This document shows positions 8,800 through 16,547 of a stretch of DNA of 32,469 nucleotides, piece after piece. Each line of letters opens with the position of its first letter. The stretch's first letter is position 1. Under the pieces are notes generated by a model. That model saw nothing but the letters and a program-made list of their open reading frames with translations. It did no database searches and was not told the DNA's origin. Source of the stretch: an uncultured Clostridia bacterium (lineage in GTDB: Bacteria > Bacillota > Clostridia > Lachnospirales > Lachnospiraceae); the NCBI GenBank assembly GCA_948472945.1, contig CAOKVX010000024.1, positions 1 to 32,469 on the forward strand, written 5' to 3'. The position numbers and the translations under genes were made by a program.

Positions 8800-9267
8800 C
8801 TCACCCTGCGTACACATTCCGTGAAATTCATTCTGCCTGAGCGCCTCGTAAAGGATTACCGCTACGGAATTGCTTAGGTTAAGCGAACGCGTATCTCCTA
8901 TCATTGGAATTCGTATACATTTGTCAGAATTCTCAACTAGAATCTCCTCAGGTATTCCGGCGCTCTCCTTTCCAAACATAATAAAACAATCCGGTTCATA
9001 CTCAACCTCAGTATACATCTTCTCCGCCTTTGTAGTAGCCATATACACAACCGAATCCGCGTGTTTCTCCTTAAAATCCCTGTATGAAATATAAGTCTCT
9101 TTTTCAAGCGACGGCCAATAATCCATACCGGCCCTTCTAACGGATTTCTCGTCAATCCTAAATCCAAACGGCTCAATCAAATGTAATTTTGTTCCCGTCG
9201 CGACACATGTACGTCCAATATTACCCGTATTCTGTGGTATCTCAGGTTCAAGTAAAACTATATTCAT
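8776..9267 (-). CDS. trmL: tRNA (cytidine(34)-2'-O)-methyltransferase TrmL, SPOUT family
   Basis: Methylates the wobble-position 2'-OH of leucine tRNAs using SAM. Seen: the N-terminal NIVLLEPEIPQNTGNIGRTC motif, LHLIEPFGF, the trefoil-knot segments MFGKESAGIPEEIL and RIPMIGDTRSLNLSNSVAV, all typical of TrmL/CspR. At 163 aa it is family length. The ATG at 9267 is preferred: TTTGGAG lies about eight bases upstream, while the frame's upstream TTG at 9279 overlaps that site. It ends inside the histidine kinase gene in convergent overlap. Confidence 0.95.
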   Translation of the reverse strand: MNIVLLEPEIPQNTGNIGRTCVATGTKLHLIEPFGFRIDEKSVRRAGMDYWPSLEKETYISYRDFKEKHADSVVYMATTKAEKMYTEVEYEPDCFIMFGKESAGIPEEILVENSDKCIRIPMIGDTRSLNLSNSVAVILYEALRQNEFHGMCTQGELHRLSWK

Positions 9268-9332
9268 CTCATGCTCCAAAAACCCTGCTAAATAGCATTA
9301 AATAATCAAAAAATATCAAATAAATAAACTCA

Positions 9333-9806
9333 TTAACCTACAATTGAAAGATTAATGTTTATAACTTTCTTCCCTCCGTCAAAAGTCATCGGAATACACA
9401 GATTCTTAGTGAGGCTGCTCCTAAATTCAACCATACCATGCGACAGCGTAGGCGGAGTTATATCTATTCCAATCTCGTTGGCGGCAAGAATTGTCGCCGC
9501 ATTACCGAGTATCATATTTCCCAGCTCGCAGATAGCGCTTGAAGACATCTCATCCATCTGCTGAATAGTAGTCATGCACATCCTAGACGCAACATCAAGT
9601 ACCGCTTCCGTTGAAAATGCTATTAATACCTGCCCTTTAAGTTCTCCCGTCAATCCTATCATAATAACCCAGTCATCTGCTGAGAAAGATGTGTCTCTAA
9701 GATAAGGCTTTCCTATTTCTAAATCTGACAACATACAACAATCTCTAAGAACACTGGAGGACGCCATTAAAAAAGGATTGATATGGTTAGCATTAATTGC
9801 TGCCAT
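9333..9806 (-). CDS. CheX/CheC-like protein (CheY-P phosphatase fold), orphan
   Basis: The CheC/CheX/FliY family dephosphorylates CheY-P. The 157-aa protein carries the family ExxN motif, Glu94 and Asn97 in AICELGNMILGNA, in the expected place, followed by a PPTLSHG segment and beta strands ending in ININLSIVG. One active-site repeat, as in CheX, not two as in CheC. Start at ATG 9806 is set by GGGGAGG eight bases upstream; a GTG at 9815 lies inside that site. No chemotaxis or flagellar gene lies in the window, and its two neighbours (trmL, aminotransferase) are unrelated. It could serve another response regulator, which is inference. Confidence 0.85.
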   Translation of the reverse strand: MAAINANHINPFLMASSSVLRDCCMLSDLEIGKPYLRDTSFSADDWVIMIGLTGELKGQVLIAFSTEAVLDVASRMCMTTIQQMDEMSSSAICELGNMILGNAATILAANEIGIDITPPTLSHGMVEFRSSLTKNLCIPMTFDGGKKVININLSIVG

Positions 9807-9978
9807 ATCTAACACCTCCCCTTAAGTAATTCACTTTTATTTCAGACTCAAACATTGTATAGCAAAAATGCAATTATATGTGCGTATCATACGTTCGACC
9901 GCGGCGCTTGAGTATTATTTTTATAATCTTTATAATTCTAACACAATACTATATGCAATATCAAGCTATATTATCGAA

Positions 9979-11142
9979 TCATTTTTTACTTATTTTTTTA
10001 ATAAAGTCGGCTATTCTACCAAGCGCTATCTTTAAATCGTCTATGGAATAGGCGTATGATATTCTTAGAAAACCTTCACCACACGCTCCAAATGCAGTAC
10101 CCGGTACAACAGCAACTTTCTCTTCCCTTAGAAGCTTCTCAGCAAATTCGTCAGAAGTCATACCGAATTTTTTTATACTTGGAAATGCATAAAACGCTCC
10201 GTAAGGAGTAAAACAGTCTATACCCATCTTCTCAAATTCATTGAGCAAAAAACGCCTTCTCTTGTCATAGCAGTCTCTCATCATCTCTACATCTTTATTG
10301 CCTTTCTTAAGAGCCTCCACCGCTGCATACTGGCTTGTAGTAGGAGCGCACATTATTGCAAACTGGTGAATCTTGAGCATCTGCTTTAATATAACGGACG
10401 GAGCCGCAACATATCCGAGACGCCATCCTGTCATGGCGTATGCCTTTGAAAAGCCGTTTATCAGGACCGTTCTCTCCCACATCCCATCTATTGAGGCAAC
10501 TGAAACGTGCTGAGACTTATACGTAAGTTCAGAATATATCTCATCCGAAATAACAAACAAATCGTGCTCGATTACTATCTCTGCAATTGCTTCAAGGTCT
10601 TTTCTCTCCATTATCGCACCGGTTGGATTATTTGGGAAAGGAAGTATTAGTATCTTAGTCTTATCTGTAATTGCAGCCTTAAGCTCCTCCGGGGTAAGCC
10701 TAAATTCATTTTCCTCCTTAAGCTCAATGATAACCGGCGTGCCGCCTGCAAGCAGCGTACACGGCTCATATGACACGTAGCTCGGCTGCGGTATAAGAAC
10801 CTCGTCTCCGTAATCGAGCATCGCCCTGAGCGCAATGTCAATCCCCTCGCTTCCACCGACTGTCACAACAACCTCTTCAGTATCGTAATCTATATTTTGT
10901 GTCCGTTTCAGATATTTGCATATCTCTGTCTTTAATTCCTTTAGTCCTGCATTTGACGTATAAAATGTACGGCCCTGTTCAAGGGAATATATGCCTTCCT
11001 CCCTTATATGCCAGGGCGTATCAAAATCAGGCTCACCGACTCCCAAGGATATTGCGTCCTCCATCTCGCTCACAATATCAAAATATTTTCTTATGCCTGA
11101 GGGCGGTATTGTCTGTATTAACTTTGATAACGGGTCTCTCAT
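9979..11142 (-). CDS. Pyridoxal-phosphate aminotransferase, class I/II
   Basis: 387-aa fold-type I aminotransferase, cytosolic. Seen: VGEPDFDTPWHIRE near the N terminus, GGSEGIDIALRAML, the PFPNNPTGA segment contacting the cofactor, the DEIYSELTY Asp/Tyr pair, the Schiff-base lysine in INGFSKAYAMTGWRLGY, and the carboxylate-binding Arg in GFLRISYAYS. Closest by eye to the aspartate/aromatic PatA group; the true substrate cannot be told. The start codon overlaps the stop of the Lrp gene (ATGA), so translation is probably coupled. Being encoded with an Lrp/AsnC regulator suggests amino-acid responsive control. Confidence 0.93.
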   Translation of the reverse strand: MRDPLSKLIQTIPPSGIRKYFDIVSEMEDAISLGVGEPDFDTPWHIREEGIYSLEQGRTFYTSNAGLKELKTEICKYLKRTQNIDYDTEEVVVTVGGSEGIDIALRAMLDYGDEVLIPQPSYVSYEPCTLLAGGTPVIIELKEENEFRLTPEELKAAITDKTKILILPFPNNPTGAIMERKDLEAIAEIVIEHDLFVISDEIYSELTYKSQHVSVASIDGMWERTVLINGFSKAYAMTGWRLGYVAAPSVILKQMLKIHQFAIMCAPTTSQYAAVEALKKGNKDVEMMRDCYDKRRRFLLNEFEKMGIDCFTPYGAFYAFPSIKKFGMTSDEFAEKLLREEKVAVVPGTAFGACGEGFLRISYAYSIDDLKIALGRIADFIKKISKK

Positions 11143-11624
11143 GGCGTTATTTTCATCCTTCCTTCTGTCTTCTTCTCATCGACGAGTGTCACACCGTGCT
11201 CCTTATATTTCTTCAATACAAAATGCGTAGCGGTGCTTATTACTGATTCAAGCGGAGCAAGCTTCTCATGGACAAAGCTTGCAACCTCTTTCATACTTTT
11301 TCCCTCTATTGTGACTGAAAGGTCATATCCTCCCGACATAAGAGATACGCTCTCAACCTCGTCAAAACGATATATCCTCTCTGCAATCTTATCAAATCCA
11401 AGCCCCCTCTGCGGGGCGACTTTGACCTCTATCACCGCCGATACTTTTTCACAATCTGTCTTCTCCCAGTTAATCATTGTAGGATATCCGCATATAACTC
11501 CCTCATTTTCCATAGCGGCAATCTCTGATTCAAGTCTGCTCTTCGGTATATCAAGCATTACTGACATGTCTTCATAAGAAATCCTGCTGTTGTTGTAAAG
11601 CATATCGAGTATTTTTTTCCTCAT
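11139..11624 (-). CDS. Lrp/AsnC family transcriptional regulator
   Basis: 161 aa. N-terminal winged HTH (about residues 1-55: ILDMLYNNSRISYEDMSVML, then a recognition helix in PKSRLESEIAAMENEGVICGY) and a C-terminal RAM ligand-binding domain (about 65-145: AVIEVKVAPQRGLGFDKIAERI, VESVSLMSGGYDLSVTIEG). Such proteins bind amino acids and form dimers to hexadecamers on DNA. It overlaps its neighbours by ATGA on both sides (upstream AIR-like gene, downstream aminotransferase), so it likely senses a substrate or product of the aminotransferase and may regulate its own operon. That link is inference from context. Confidence 0.93.
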   Translation of the reverse strand: MRKKILDMLYNNSRISYEDMSVMLDIPKSRLESEIAAMENEGVICGYPTMINWEKTDCEKVSAVIEVKVAPQRGLGFDKIAERIYRFDEVESVSLMSGGYDLSVTIEGKSMKEVASFVHEKLAPLESVISTATHFVLKKYKEHGVTLVDEKKTEGRMKITP

Positions 11625-12193
11625 CTCACTATCCCTCCAAACTTTTTCAATTCATCTTCTATTCTTGAGTCAATATATCTCTTTTCATCGCCATTGACAA
11701 TTATTCTGTCATTGTTGTCAGCCGTATAACCTATTACAGCACAGTTCATGCCTGTATTCCTAAGCGCTCTCAGCATCCTGTTCCCGCTCTTCGTCATAAT
11801 CAGGTACGATCCCTCGGCCTCAAGCATATATGGGTTAATATTATAATATTCACATATTTCAATATATTCCTGTCTCACAGGTATTTTTTTTATGTCTGCC
11901 ACAAGTCCTGTACAATATTTTTCTGCCATGTCCCAAAGGGCTTTAAATATTCCTCCCTCACCCGCAGAATAAACAATTGCAGAACTGTCGACAGAATTTG
12001 CAATTGTTATATCTAATTTTGTATTTAATACTTCATCAGAAACCTTTTTTGCATTATCAACAAGTCCTGCACTGAGATTTTCTTTCAATTCAATTTCGTA
12101 ATTATGTAGTATACAGGATATACCGCTGTTAGCAGCATACCCTGTCATTATAATATCTATTTCTTTTCCAGTCAAAATCTTTTTCCGCAGCAT
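11621..12193 (-). CDS. AIR synthase/HypE-like C-terminal domain protein, lacking the N-terminal domain
   Basis: 190 aa. Resembles only the second half of PurM/HypE/ThiL proteins: a linker like KEIDIIMTGYAANSGISCIL, the glycine turn SAGEGGIFKALWDMAE (where HypE has DPTRGG), IPVRQEYIEICEYYNINPYML, and EAEGSYLIMTKSG (compare anEGkll). The ATP-binding N-terminal domain is absent and there is no room for it upstream, since vanW ends 22 bases before the start. It therefore probably does not catalyse the family's ATP reaction unless it works with a partner. ATG 12193 is chosen, with a weak TTGGGAA site; the frame opens further up inside vanW. It overlaps the Lrp gene by ATGA. Confidence 0.75.
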   Translation of the reverse strand: MLRKKILTGKEIDIIMTGYAANSGISCILHNYEIELKENLSAGLVDNAKKVSDEVLNTKLDITIANSVDSSAIVYSAGEGGIFKALWDMAEKYCTGLVADIKKIPVRQEYIEICEYYNINPYMLEAEGSYLIMTKSGNRMLRALRNTGMNCAVIGYTADNNDRIIVNGDEKRYIDSRIEDELKKFGGIVR

Positions 12194-12215
12194 AAATGTT
12201 TCCCAACAATTCTTT

Positions 12216-13856
12216 CTAAACTCCCGGATTATCAACAGGCGGCTGAACAGGAGCATCCGTTACCGTCGGCTCCTGAGGAGTAACATCCTGCGACGGGGCG
12301 GCATCGGAGCTGTCAGGCGGCTCTGCATCTTGGTCCTGACTATCGTTGTCTTTCTTGTCGTCATCATCATTATCTTTTTTATCTTTATCTTTCTTGTCTT
12401 TATCTTTGTCCTTATCCTTGTCTTTGTCCTTTTTCTCTTTCTTTGTTCCAACAGTTACATACTGCGGAACAGCCTTATACCTGCTGTAGTTTACCTTATC
12501 CTTTGAAACTTGAACCCCGTCCTCATACACAATCTTATACAGATTCGCAACGTATCCGACATGGGCCTCCTGAGTCACTTTTTTGTAGCTCTCCGGCAGT
12601 GTTTTATCCTCGGTTACAATATCCTTGCCCGGCTGAATCGTCTCTACAACATCCGACTCATATTCAATTTTTCTGGACGATGGCCTGGTCTCCATTCCAT
12701 ACACCGTAAATGTAAGTATCCCGCCTCCTGCGCTGCCATGTATATAAACGGGAGCATCTGTATCGTTTTTAAACTTAAAATCTTTGTAATCTCCGGCTAT
12801 TGCGGCGTCCATAGACGGTTTTACATAAGATACAACCATCGAATGAGGCGACCTCTCAACAACCTCAAGTTCGGATAACAATACTGCATTATACAATGTC
12901 GTAGATACCTGACACACACCGCCTCCAAGACTGTCTACAACCTGTCCTCCGGCGTAAGACGGGGCCTCAAGGTAGCCATTGTCTGAAGTAAGCGGATATA
13001 TGGTATCCGCAACGGATAAGGTCTCTCCCGGATATACCACCTGTCCGTTTATAAAGCTCACGGCATTTTTTACGTTTGCGGACCTTGCAACCTGTCCCTC
13101 TTGATATGACGTCGAAAACTTTCCGAGAACGTCCTTACACTTGGACATATCATCGGCAGTATACTTAGGCTCAATATTTTTTATTACCGCGTCTACGTTA
13201 AGCTGAGAACTTTTGACGGCATTATTATTTATCTCGGCAATCATTGCCGCCTTTGTGGCTTCAATGTCAATCTCCTTGCCATTCTTGCCTTTAATTACCT
13301 TAAAAGCGCCATTCACCCTTTTTAAGGAAGCATTTTTTGCTTTTTTAGTAAATGCGCCCTCCTCGTCCTTAAAAATTTTTGGCAGCTTTGTATCGTCAAG
13401 GGAAAAATCAATATTGACGGTGCCCTCGTCCTCAAGCGCGAACGCCTTATCTACAAGCGCCTCTTTGTCACAGCTCACTCCAAGTTCTTTTAAGCTGACC
13501 GTAATAATAACCCCGTTGGCATTTATATTTATCTTTTTTTCCAACAAGGAGTTAATAAACTCATCAACGTCCTTGACCGCGGTATTATAATCCAAACCGC
13601 CGACCGATACAGTCTCTATATATACGCCGTCGTTAATGTATCCGGCATCATCGGAGCTGTTATCAGACACCGTATTGCCGTCATTCGATGCTATATTGTC
13701 TCTTTCTGAGCTTTTACCCTGTATATTAATAATCACAAAAATAATTACTGTTGCAATAAGAACGGCTGCCAACCCTATAAAAGCTGCTGCCATTCTCTTT
13801 CTTCTCTTAATCATTCTCTCCATACTTCTTGTTCTGTAACTGTACTGTTCCGCCAT
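12216..13856 (-). CDS. VanW family membrane-anchored cell-wall protein
   Basis: 546 aa. A basic N terminus and one membrane helix (about 24-46) place the rest outside the cell. Then come a peptidoglycan-binding-4-like region (about 90-200), the VanW domain (about 240-390) with GETLSVADTIYPL, GGGVCQVSTTLYNAV and ERSPHSMVVSYV, a G5-like segment (about 395-455), and a low-complexity tail. The tail is a Lys/Asp-rich run (about 457-500) followed by Pro/Asp/Thr-rich sequence, probably spanning the wall. VanW's biochemical role is unknown even though it occurs in some vancomycin-resistance clusters; this copy is not in a van operon. It has an AGGAGAG site before ATG 13856 and follows a small membrane-protein gene by 47 bases. 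Confidence 0.9.
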   Translation of the reverse strand: MAEQYSYRTRSMERMIKRRKRMAAAFIGLAAVLIATVIIFVIINIQGKSSERDNIASNDGNTVSDNSSDDAGYINDGVYIETVSVGGLDYNTAVKDVDEFINSLLEKKININANGVIITVSLKELGVSCDKEALVDKAFALEDEGTVNIDFSLDDTKLPKIFKDEEGAFTKKAKNASLKRVNGAFKVIKGKNGKEIDIEATKAAMIAEINNNAVKSSQLNVDAVIKNIEPKYTADDMSKCKDVLGKFSTSYQEGQVARSANVKNAVSFINGQVVYPGETLSVADTIYPLTSDNGYLEAPSYAGGQVVDSLGGGVCQVSTTLYNAVLLSELEVVERSPHSMVVSYVKPSMDAAIAGDYKDFKFKNDTDAPVYIHGSAGGGILTFTVYGMETRPSSRKIEYESDVVETIQPGKDIVTEDKTLPESYKKVTQEAHVGYVANLYKIVYEDGVQVSKDKVNYSRYKAVPQYVTVGTKKEKKDKDKDKDKDKDKKDKDKKDNDDDDKKDNDSQDQDAEPPDSSDAAPSQDVTPQEPTVTDAPVQPPVDNPGV

Positions 13857-13903
13857 ATTACTCTCCTAACGATTGACTTTATTGATAGTGTTATGCGATA
13901 ATA

Positions 13904-14005
13904 TTAAAATACGGTGGTCAAAATAAGCGGCACTATCATTGCCAACACAAGAATTATACATATGATAGATGCAATTATCTGTTTCGTTTTTTTGTTAAAC
14001 CTCAT
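13904..14005 (-). CDS. Small single-pass membrane protein, 33 aa
   Basis: A perfect AGGAGG stands nine bases upstream of ATG 14005. The product starts MRFNKKTKQIIASI, with a basic cytoplasmic start, then one uninterrupted hydrophobic stretch (about residues 10-32) and a short end, TTVF. The stop is 47 bases before the VanW gene on the same strand, so it is probably the first gene of that operon. Function unknown; it resembles in form the tiny basic-plus-helix membrane proteins common in Firmicutes. Too short for statistical proof, so the call rests on the ribosome binding site, membrane pattern and position. Confidence 0.65.
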   Translation of the reverse strand: MRFNKKTKQIIASIICIILVLAMIVPLILTTVF

Positions 14006-14143
14006 TTTGTTATTCCTCCTAAAATGATAGAATGGGAAACATAAAATGTTCCTTATTTATTTTTGACCCCGGCGAAGTAAGCTGCCAAGGTATATTCTTG
14101 AACAAAACATACAAAATATTATATAACACGAAAGGTTATTCAC

Positions 14144-14764
14144 ATGGGTATGATATTTATAATCTCACCATTAATTATACTTCTTATTTTAAGAATGTGG
14201 CTCAACATGTCGTCAAAGGACAAAAATGATGAAATAATGGAGGAATTCTGGGCCCGTGAACGCGAGGCACGGTTTGCGCGCAATGTCGACATATCTGACC
14301 TCCCATTATTCACCCCGGATATGGAATGTCTGCCATTTCTTAAGTCTTCCGAAGACAAAAAGAGAAGTAAGCTTGAGGCCAAGGTCATTTCTTCAGCAAA
14401 TGAGCCAATGCTCGACCTCCACGAATTCACTAACACCGACCTTAAAATAAAATACGGCAACGGAAACTTCACTACCATATCATCATACGACCAAAACTTC
14501 ATGTATTTTACCCGCGATTTGTTCCAGTGGGGAAAATATCTATATGAAAATGATTATACTGACGACGCCCTCAAAGTACTTGAGTATCTCATATCAATAA
14601 CACAGGATATAGTCAGTGCTTTCACTATTCTGGCTAAATTATACTGTGACAACGAGGAGCCTGACAAAATTACTGACTTAATTAAAATTGTTGAATCTAC
14701 TAAAGATTCAATAACAAAACAGACTACTTTGCGCTCTCTTCGCAATATAATCAATTCCTACTAA
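14144..14764 (+). CDS. Membrane-anchored hypothetical protein with TPR-like C terminus
   Basis: 206 aa, function not recognised. Residues 3-19 form a hydrophobic anchor, followed by a charged helix (EEFWAREREARFARNVDIS). The middle carries LDLHEFTNTDLKIKYGNGNF and YDQNF. The C-terminal third (about 125-205) is all helical, with a TPR-like rhythm (WGKYLYENDYTDDALKVLEY, then AFTILAKLY). No signal-peptidase site is obvious, so the soluble part is probably cytoplasmic. AAAGG lies eight bases before the ATG. It is divergent from the VanW operon and convergent with the radical SAM gene. Confidence 0.75.
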   Translation: MGMIFIISPLIILLILRMWLNMSSKDKNDEIMEEFWAREREARFARNVDISDLPLFTPDMECLPFLKSSEDKKRSKLEAKVISSANEPMLDLHEFTNTDLKIKYGNGNFTTISSYDQNFMYFTRDLFQWGKYLYENDYTDDALKVLEYLISITQDIVSAFTILAKLYCDNEEPDKITDLIKIVESTKDSITKQTTLRSLRNIINSY

Positions 14765-14831
14765 ATATAATTCATTTTTTTAATAAGTGCAAGCCCTTTC
14801 GCATTTATGATTTGTCGGGAATATCATTTTT

Positions 14832-16481
14832 TCACATCTCACAACGCTCCACAACAACATTGTGAGTAATGATATCCCGTTTTTCATAGTCAAATATATA
14901 AATCGAACCACACTTATTAATTCGTCCGGATTCAATATATTCTTTAATATCATAATCAAAATATTCGAAATGATATAATTTTCTGCTAAGATTTCTCTCG
15001 CGGCAGAACCTATGAGTGAAATCATTTTTAGGTTCGGCGTATGTCGGCCTTTTATTACAGTTTTCACGGAGATAAATGTCATATACGAGAAGCTCTCTCA
15101 AAAACTCATGGTTGTCGACAAACCGTTTCCCAAACTTATATAAAAACTCATACCTTGCAAGCCTTGAATGGCTTACACCCGTCTCAAACTCTCTGTCAAA
15201 GCAGCCGCCCAGCTCACTATACATATCAAACGGCACGTCAAAAAATTCCAATATATAGGCCATTGTCACATCAAACTGCCTTGAATTGTAATATATGTCA
15301 AGCACATTTTCAACCCTTTTTAACAGCAGAATATCATCATATGTGAGCCATTTCGTAGCCATAACCTCATACGGCGGGTAATCTGACTTCACAATTCCAT
15401 ACTCCTGCTGTCTAATCTCCATCTCCGAACCTGACAGGACTTTCAGGAACCCCAGCTGGAATTCATCCGGCGACAGCCTGTACACACTGTTGAATGACTC
15501 TGCAAATGAGTCAATTCCCTCATACGGAAGTCCGGCAATCAAGTCAAGATGAAGGTGTATATTTCCCGCGTCGCGAAGTCTGACTACTACATGGCAAAGC
15601 TTGTCTAAATTACAATTTCTGTTAATCTCGACAAGAGTTTTTTTGTTAAATGTCTGTATACCAATCTCAAACTGCAAAAGCCCTTTTCTCATTCCCGCAA
15701 GGAACTCTATTTCTTCATCGCTTATAAGTTCAGCCGACAGCTCGCAGTGGAATGTTGTAATACCCCTGTCGTGTTCAGCTATAAACTTCCATATATCCAT
15801 CGCATGCCTGCGGTTTGCATTAAATGTTCTGTCAACAAATTTTACAAGCCTAACACCTCCGTCTATAAAATGCAAAAGCTCCTTTTTAACTATGTCAAAG
15901 CTCCTGTACCTAGTAGTTTTATCGATTGATGAGAGACAGTAGCTGCACGAAAACGGACATCCCCTGCTTGTCTCATAATATATAATCTTATTATCGTAAT
16001 CAGACAGACTGCTATATATAAACGGTATGTCGTCCATCGCAAGCGGCTCCTCACACCCTATTACTCCGGAAATTCTGTCTCCGTCACAGTATGAATTAAC
16101 GCAGCTACTGAATAACCTCTCTCCCTCCCCGCACATGACAAGGTCAAATGATGGGTTATCAGCAAGAAACTGTTCAGCCCTGTAAGACACCTCCGGTCCC
16201 CCGGCCCATATCCCTATATGCGGCATAATTTTCCTTAGCGCCGACGCTATCAACGTCACATATTCTACGTTCCATATGTAAACCGAAAATGCCGCGACAT
16301 CGGGCTTTTTAATATATATGTCAGGAATTATCTCGTCTATACGGTTATTAATTGTGTACTCGGCAATCTGAAATTCTATGTCTCTACCATCTGCCGACTC
16401 CCGCGCATATTGACTTAGAGAATATACGGCAGGATTTGAATGTATGTATTTTGCGTTTACTGCAATTAACAGAATTCTCAT
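14832..16481 (-). CDS. B12-binding radical SAM protein (DUF4080 type)
   Basis: 549 aa. N-terminal cobalamin-binding-like Rossmann domain (residues 1-140: ILLIAVNAKYIHSNPAVYSL, KKPDVAAFSVYIWN, GIWAGGPEVS), then a radical SAM barrel with the 4Fe-4S motif CPFSCSYC near residue 170 and EIGIQTFNKKTLVEINR, LDLIAGLPYEG further on. The last 170 residues match the DUF4080 extension. Such enzymes do radical chemistry with SAM, and a cobalamin where the B12 site is intact; I do not see a clear DxHxxG motif, so cobalamin binding is unproven. Substrate unknown. ATG 16481 is set by AGAGGT eight bases upstream; the frame opens at a GTG 33 bases earlier. galK lies upstream on the same strand. Confidence 0.88.
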   Translation of the reverse strand: MRILLIAVNAKYIHSNPAVYSLSQYARESADGRDIEFQIAEYTINNRIDEIIPDIYIKKPDVAAFSVYIWNVEYVTLIASALRKIMPHIGIWAGGPEVSYRAEQFLADNPSFDLVMCGEGERLFSSCVNSYCDGDRISGVIGCEEPLAMDDIPFIYSSLSDYDNKIIYYETSRGCPFSCSYCLSSIDKTTRYRSFDIVKKELLHFIDGGVRLVKFVDRTFNANRRHAMDIWKFIAEHDRGITTFHCELSAELISDEEIEFLAGMRKGLLQFEIGIQTFNKKTLVEINRNCNLDKLCHVVVRLRDAGNIHLHLDLIAGLPYEGIDSFAESFNSVYRLSPDEFQLGFLKVLSGSEMEIRQQEYGIVKSDYPPYEVMATKWLTYDDILLLKRVENVLDIYYNSRQFDVTMAYILEFFDVPFDMYSELGGCFDREFETGVSHSRLARYEFLYKFGKRFVDNHEFLRELLVYDIYLRENCNKRPTYAEPKNDFTHRFCRERNLSRKLYHFEYFDYDIKEYIESGRINKCGSIYIFDYEKRDIITHNVVVERCEM

Positions 16482-16547
16482 TGTCGCATACCTCTGTTTT
16501 ATATTTGTTTCCACAGGAAACGTGTCAAAAAGCTTTTAACTAAATTC

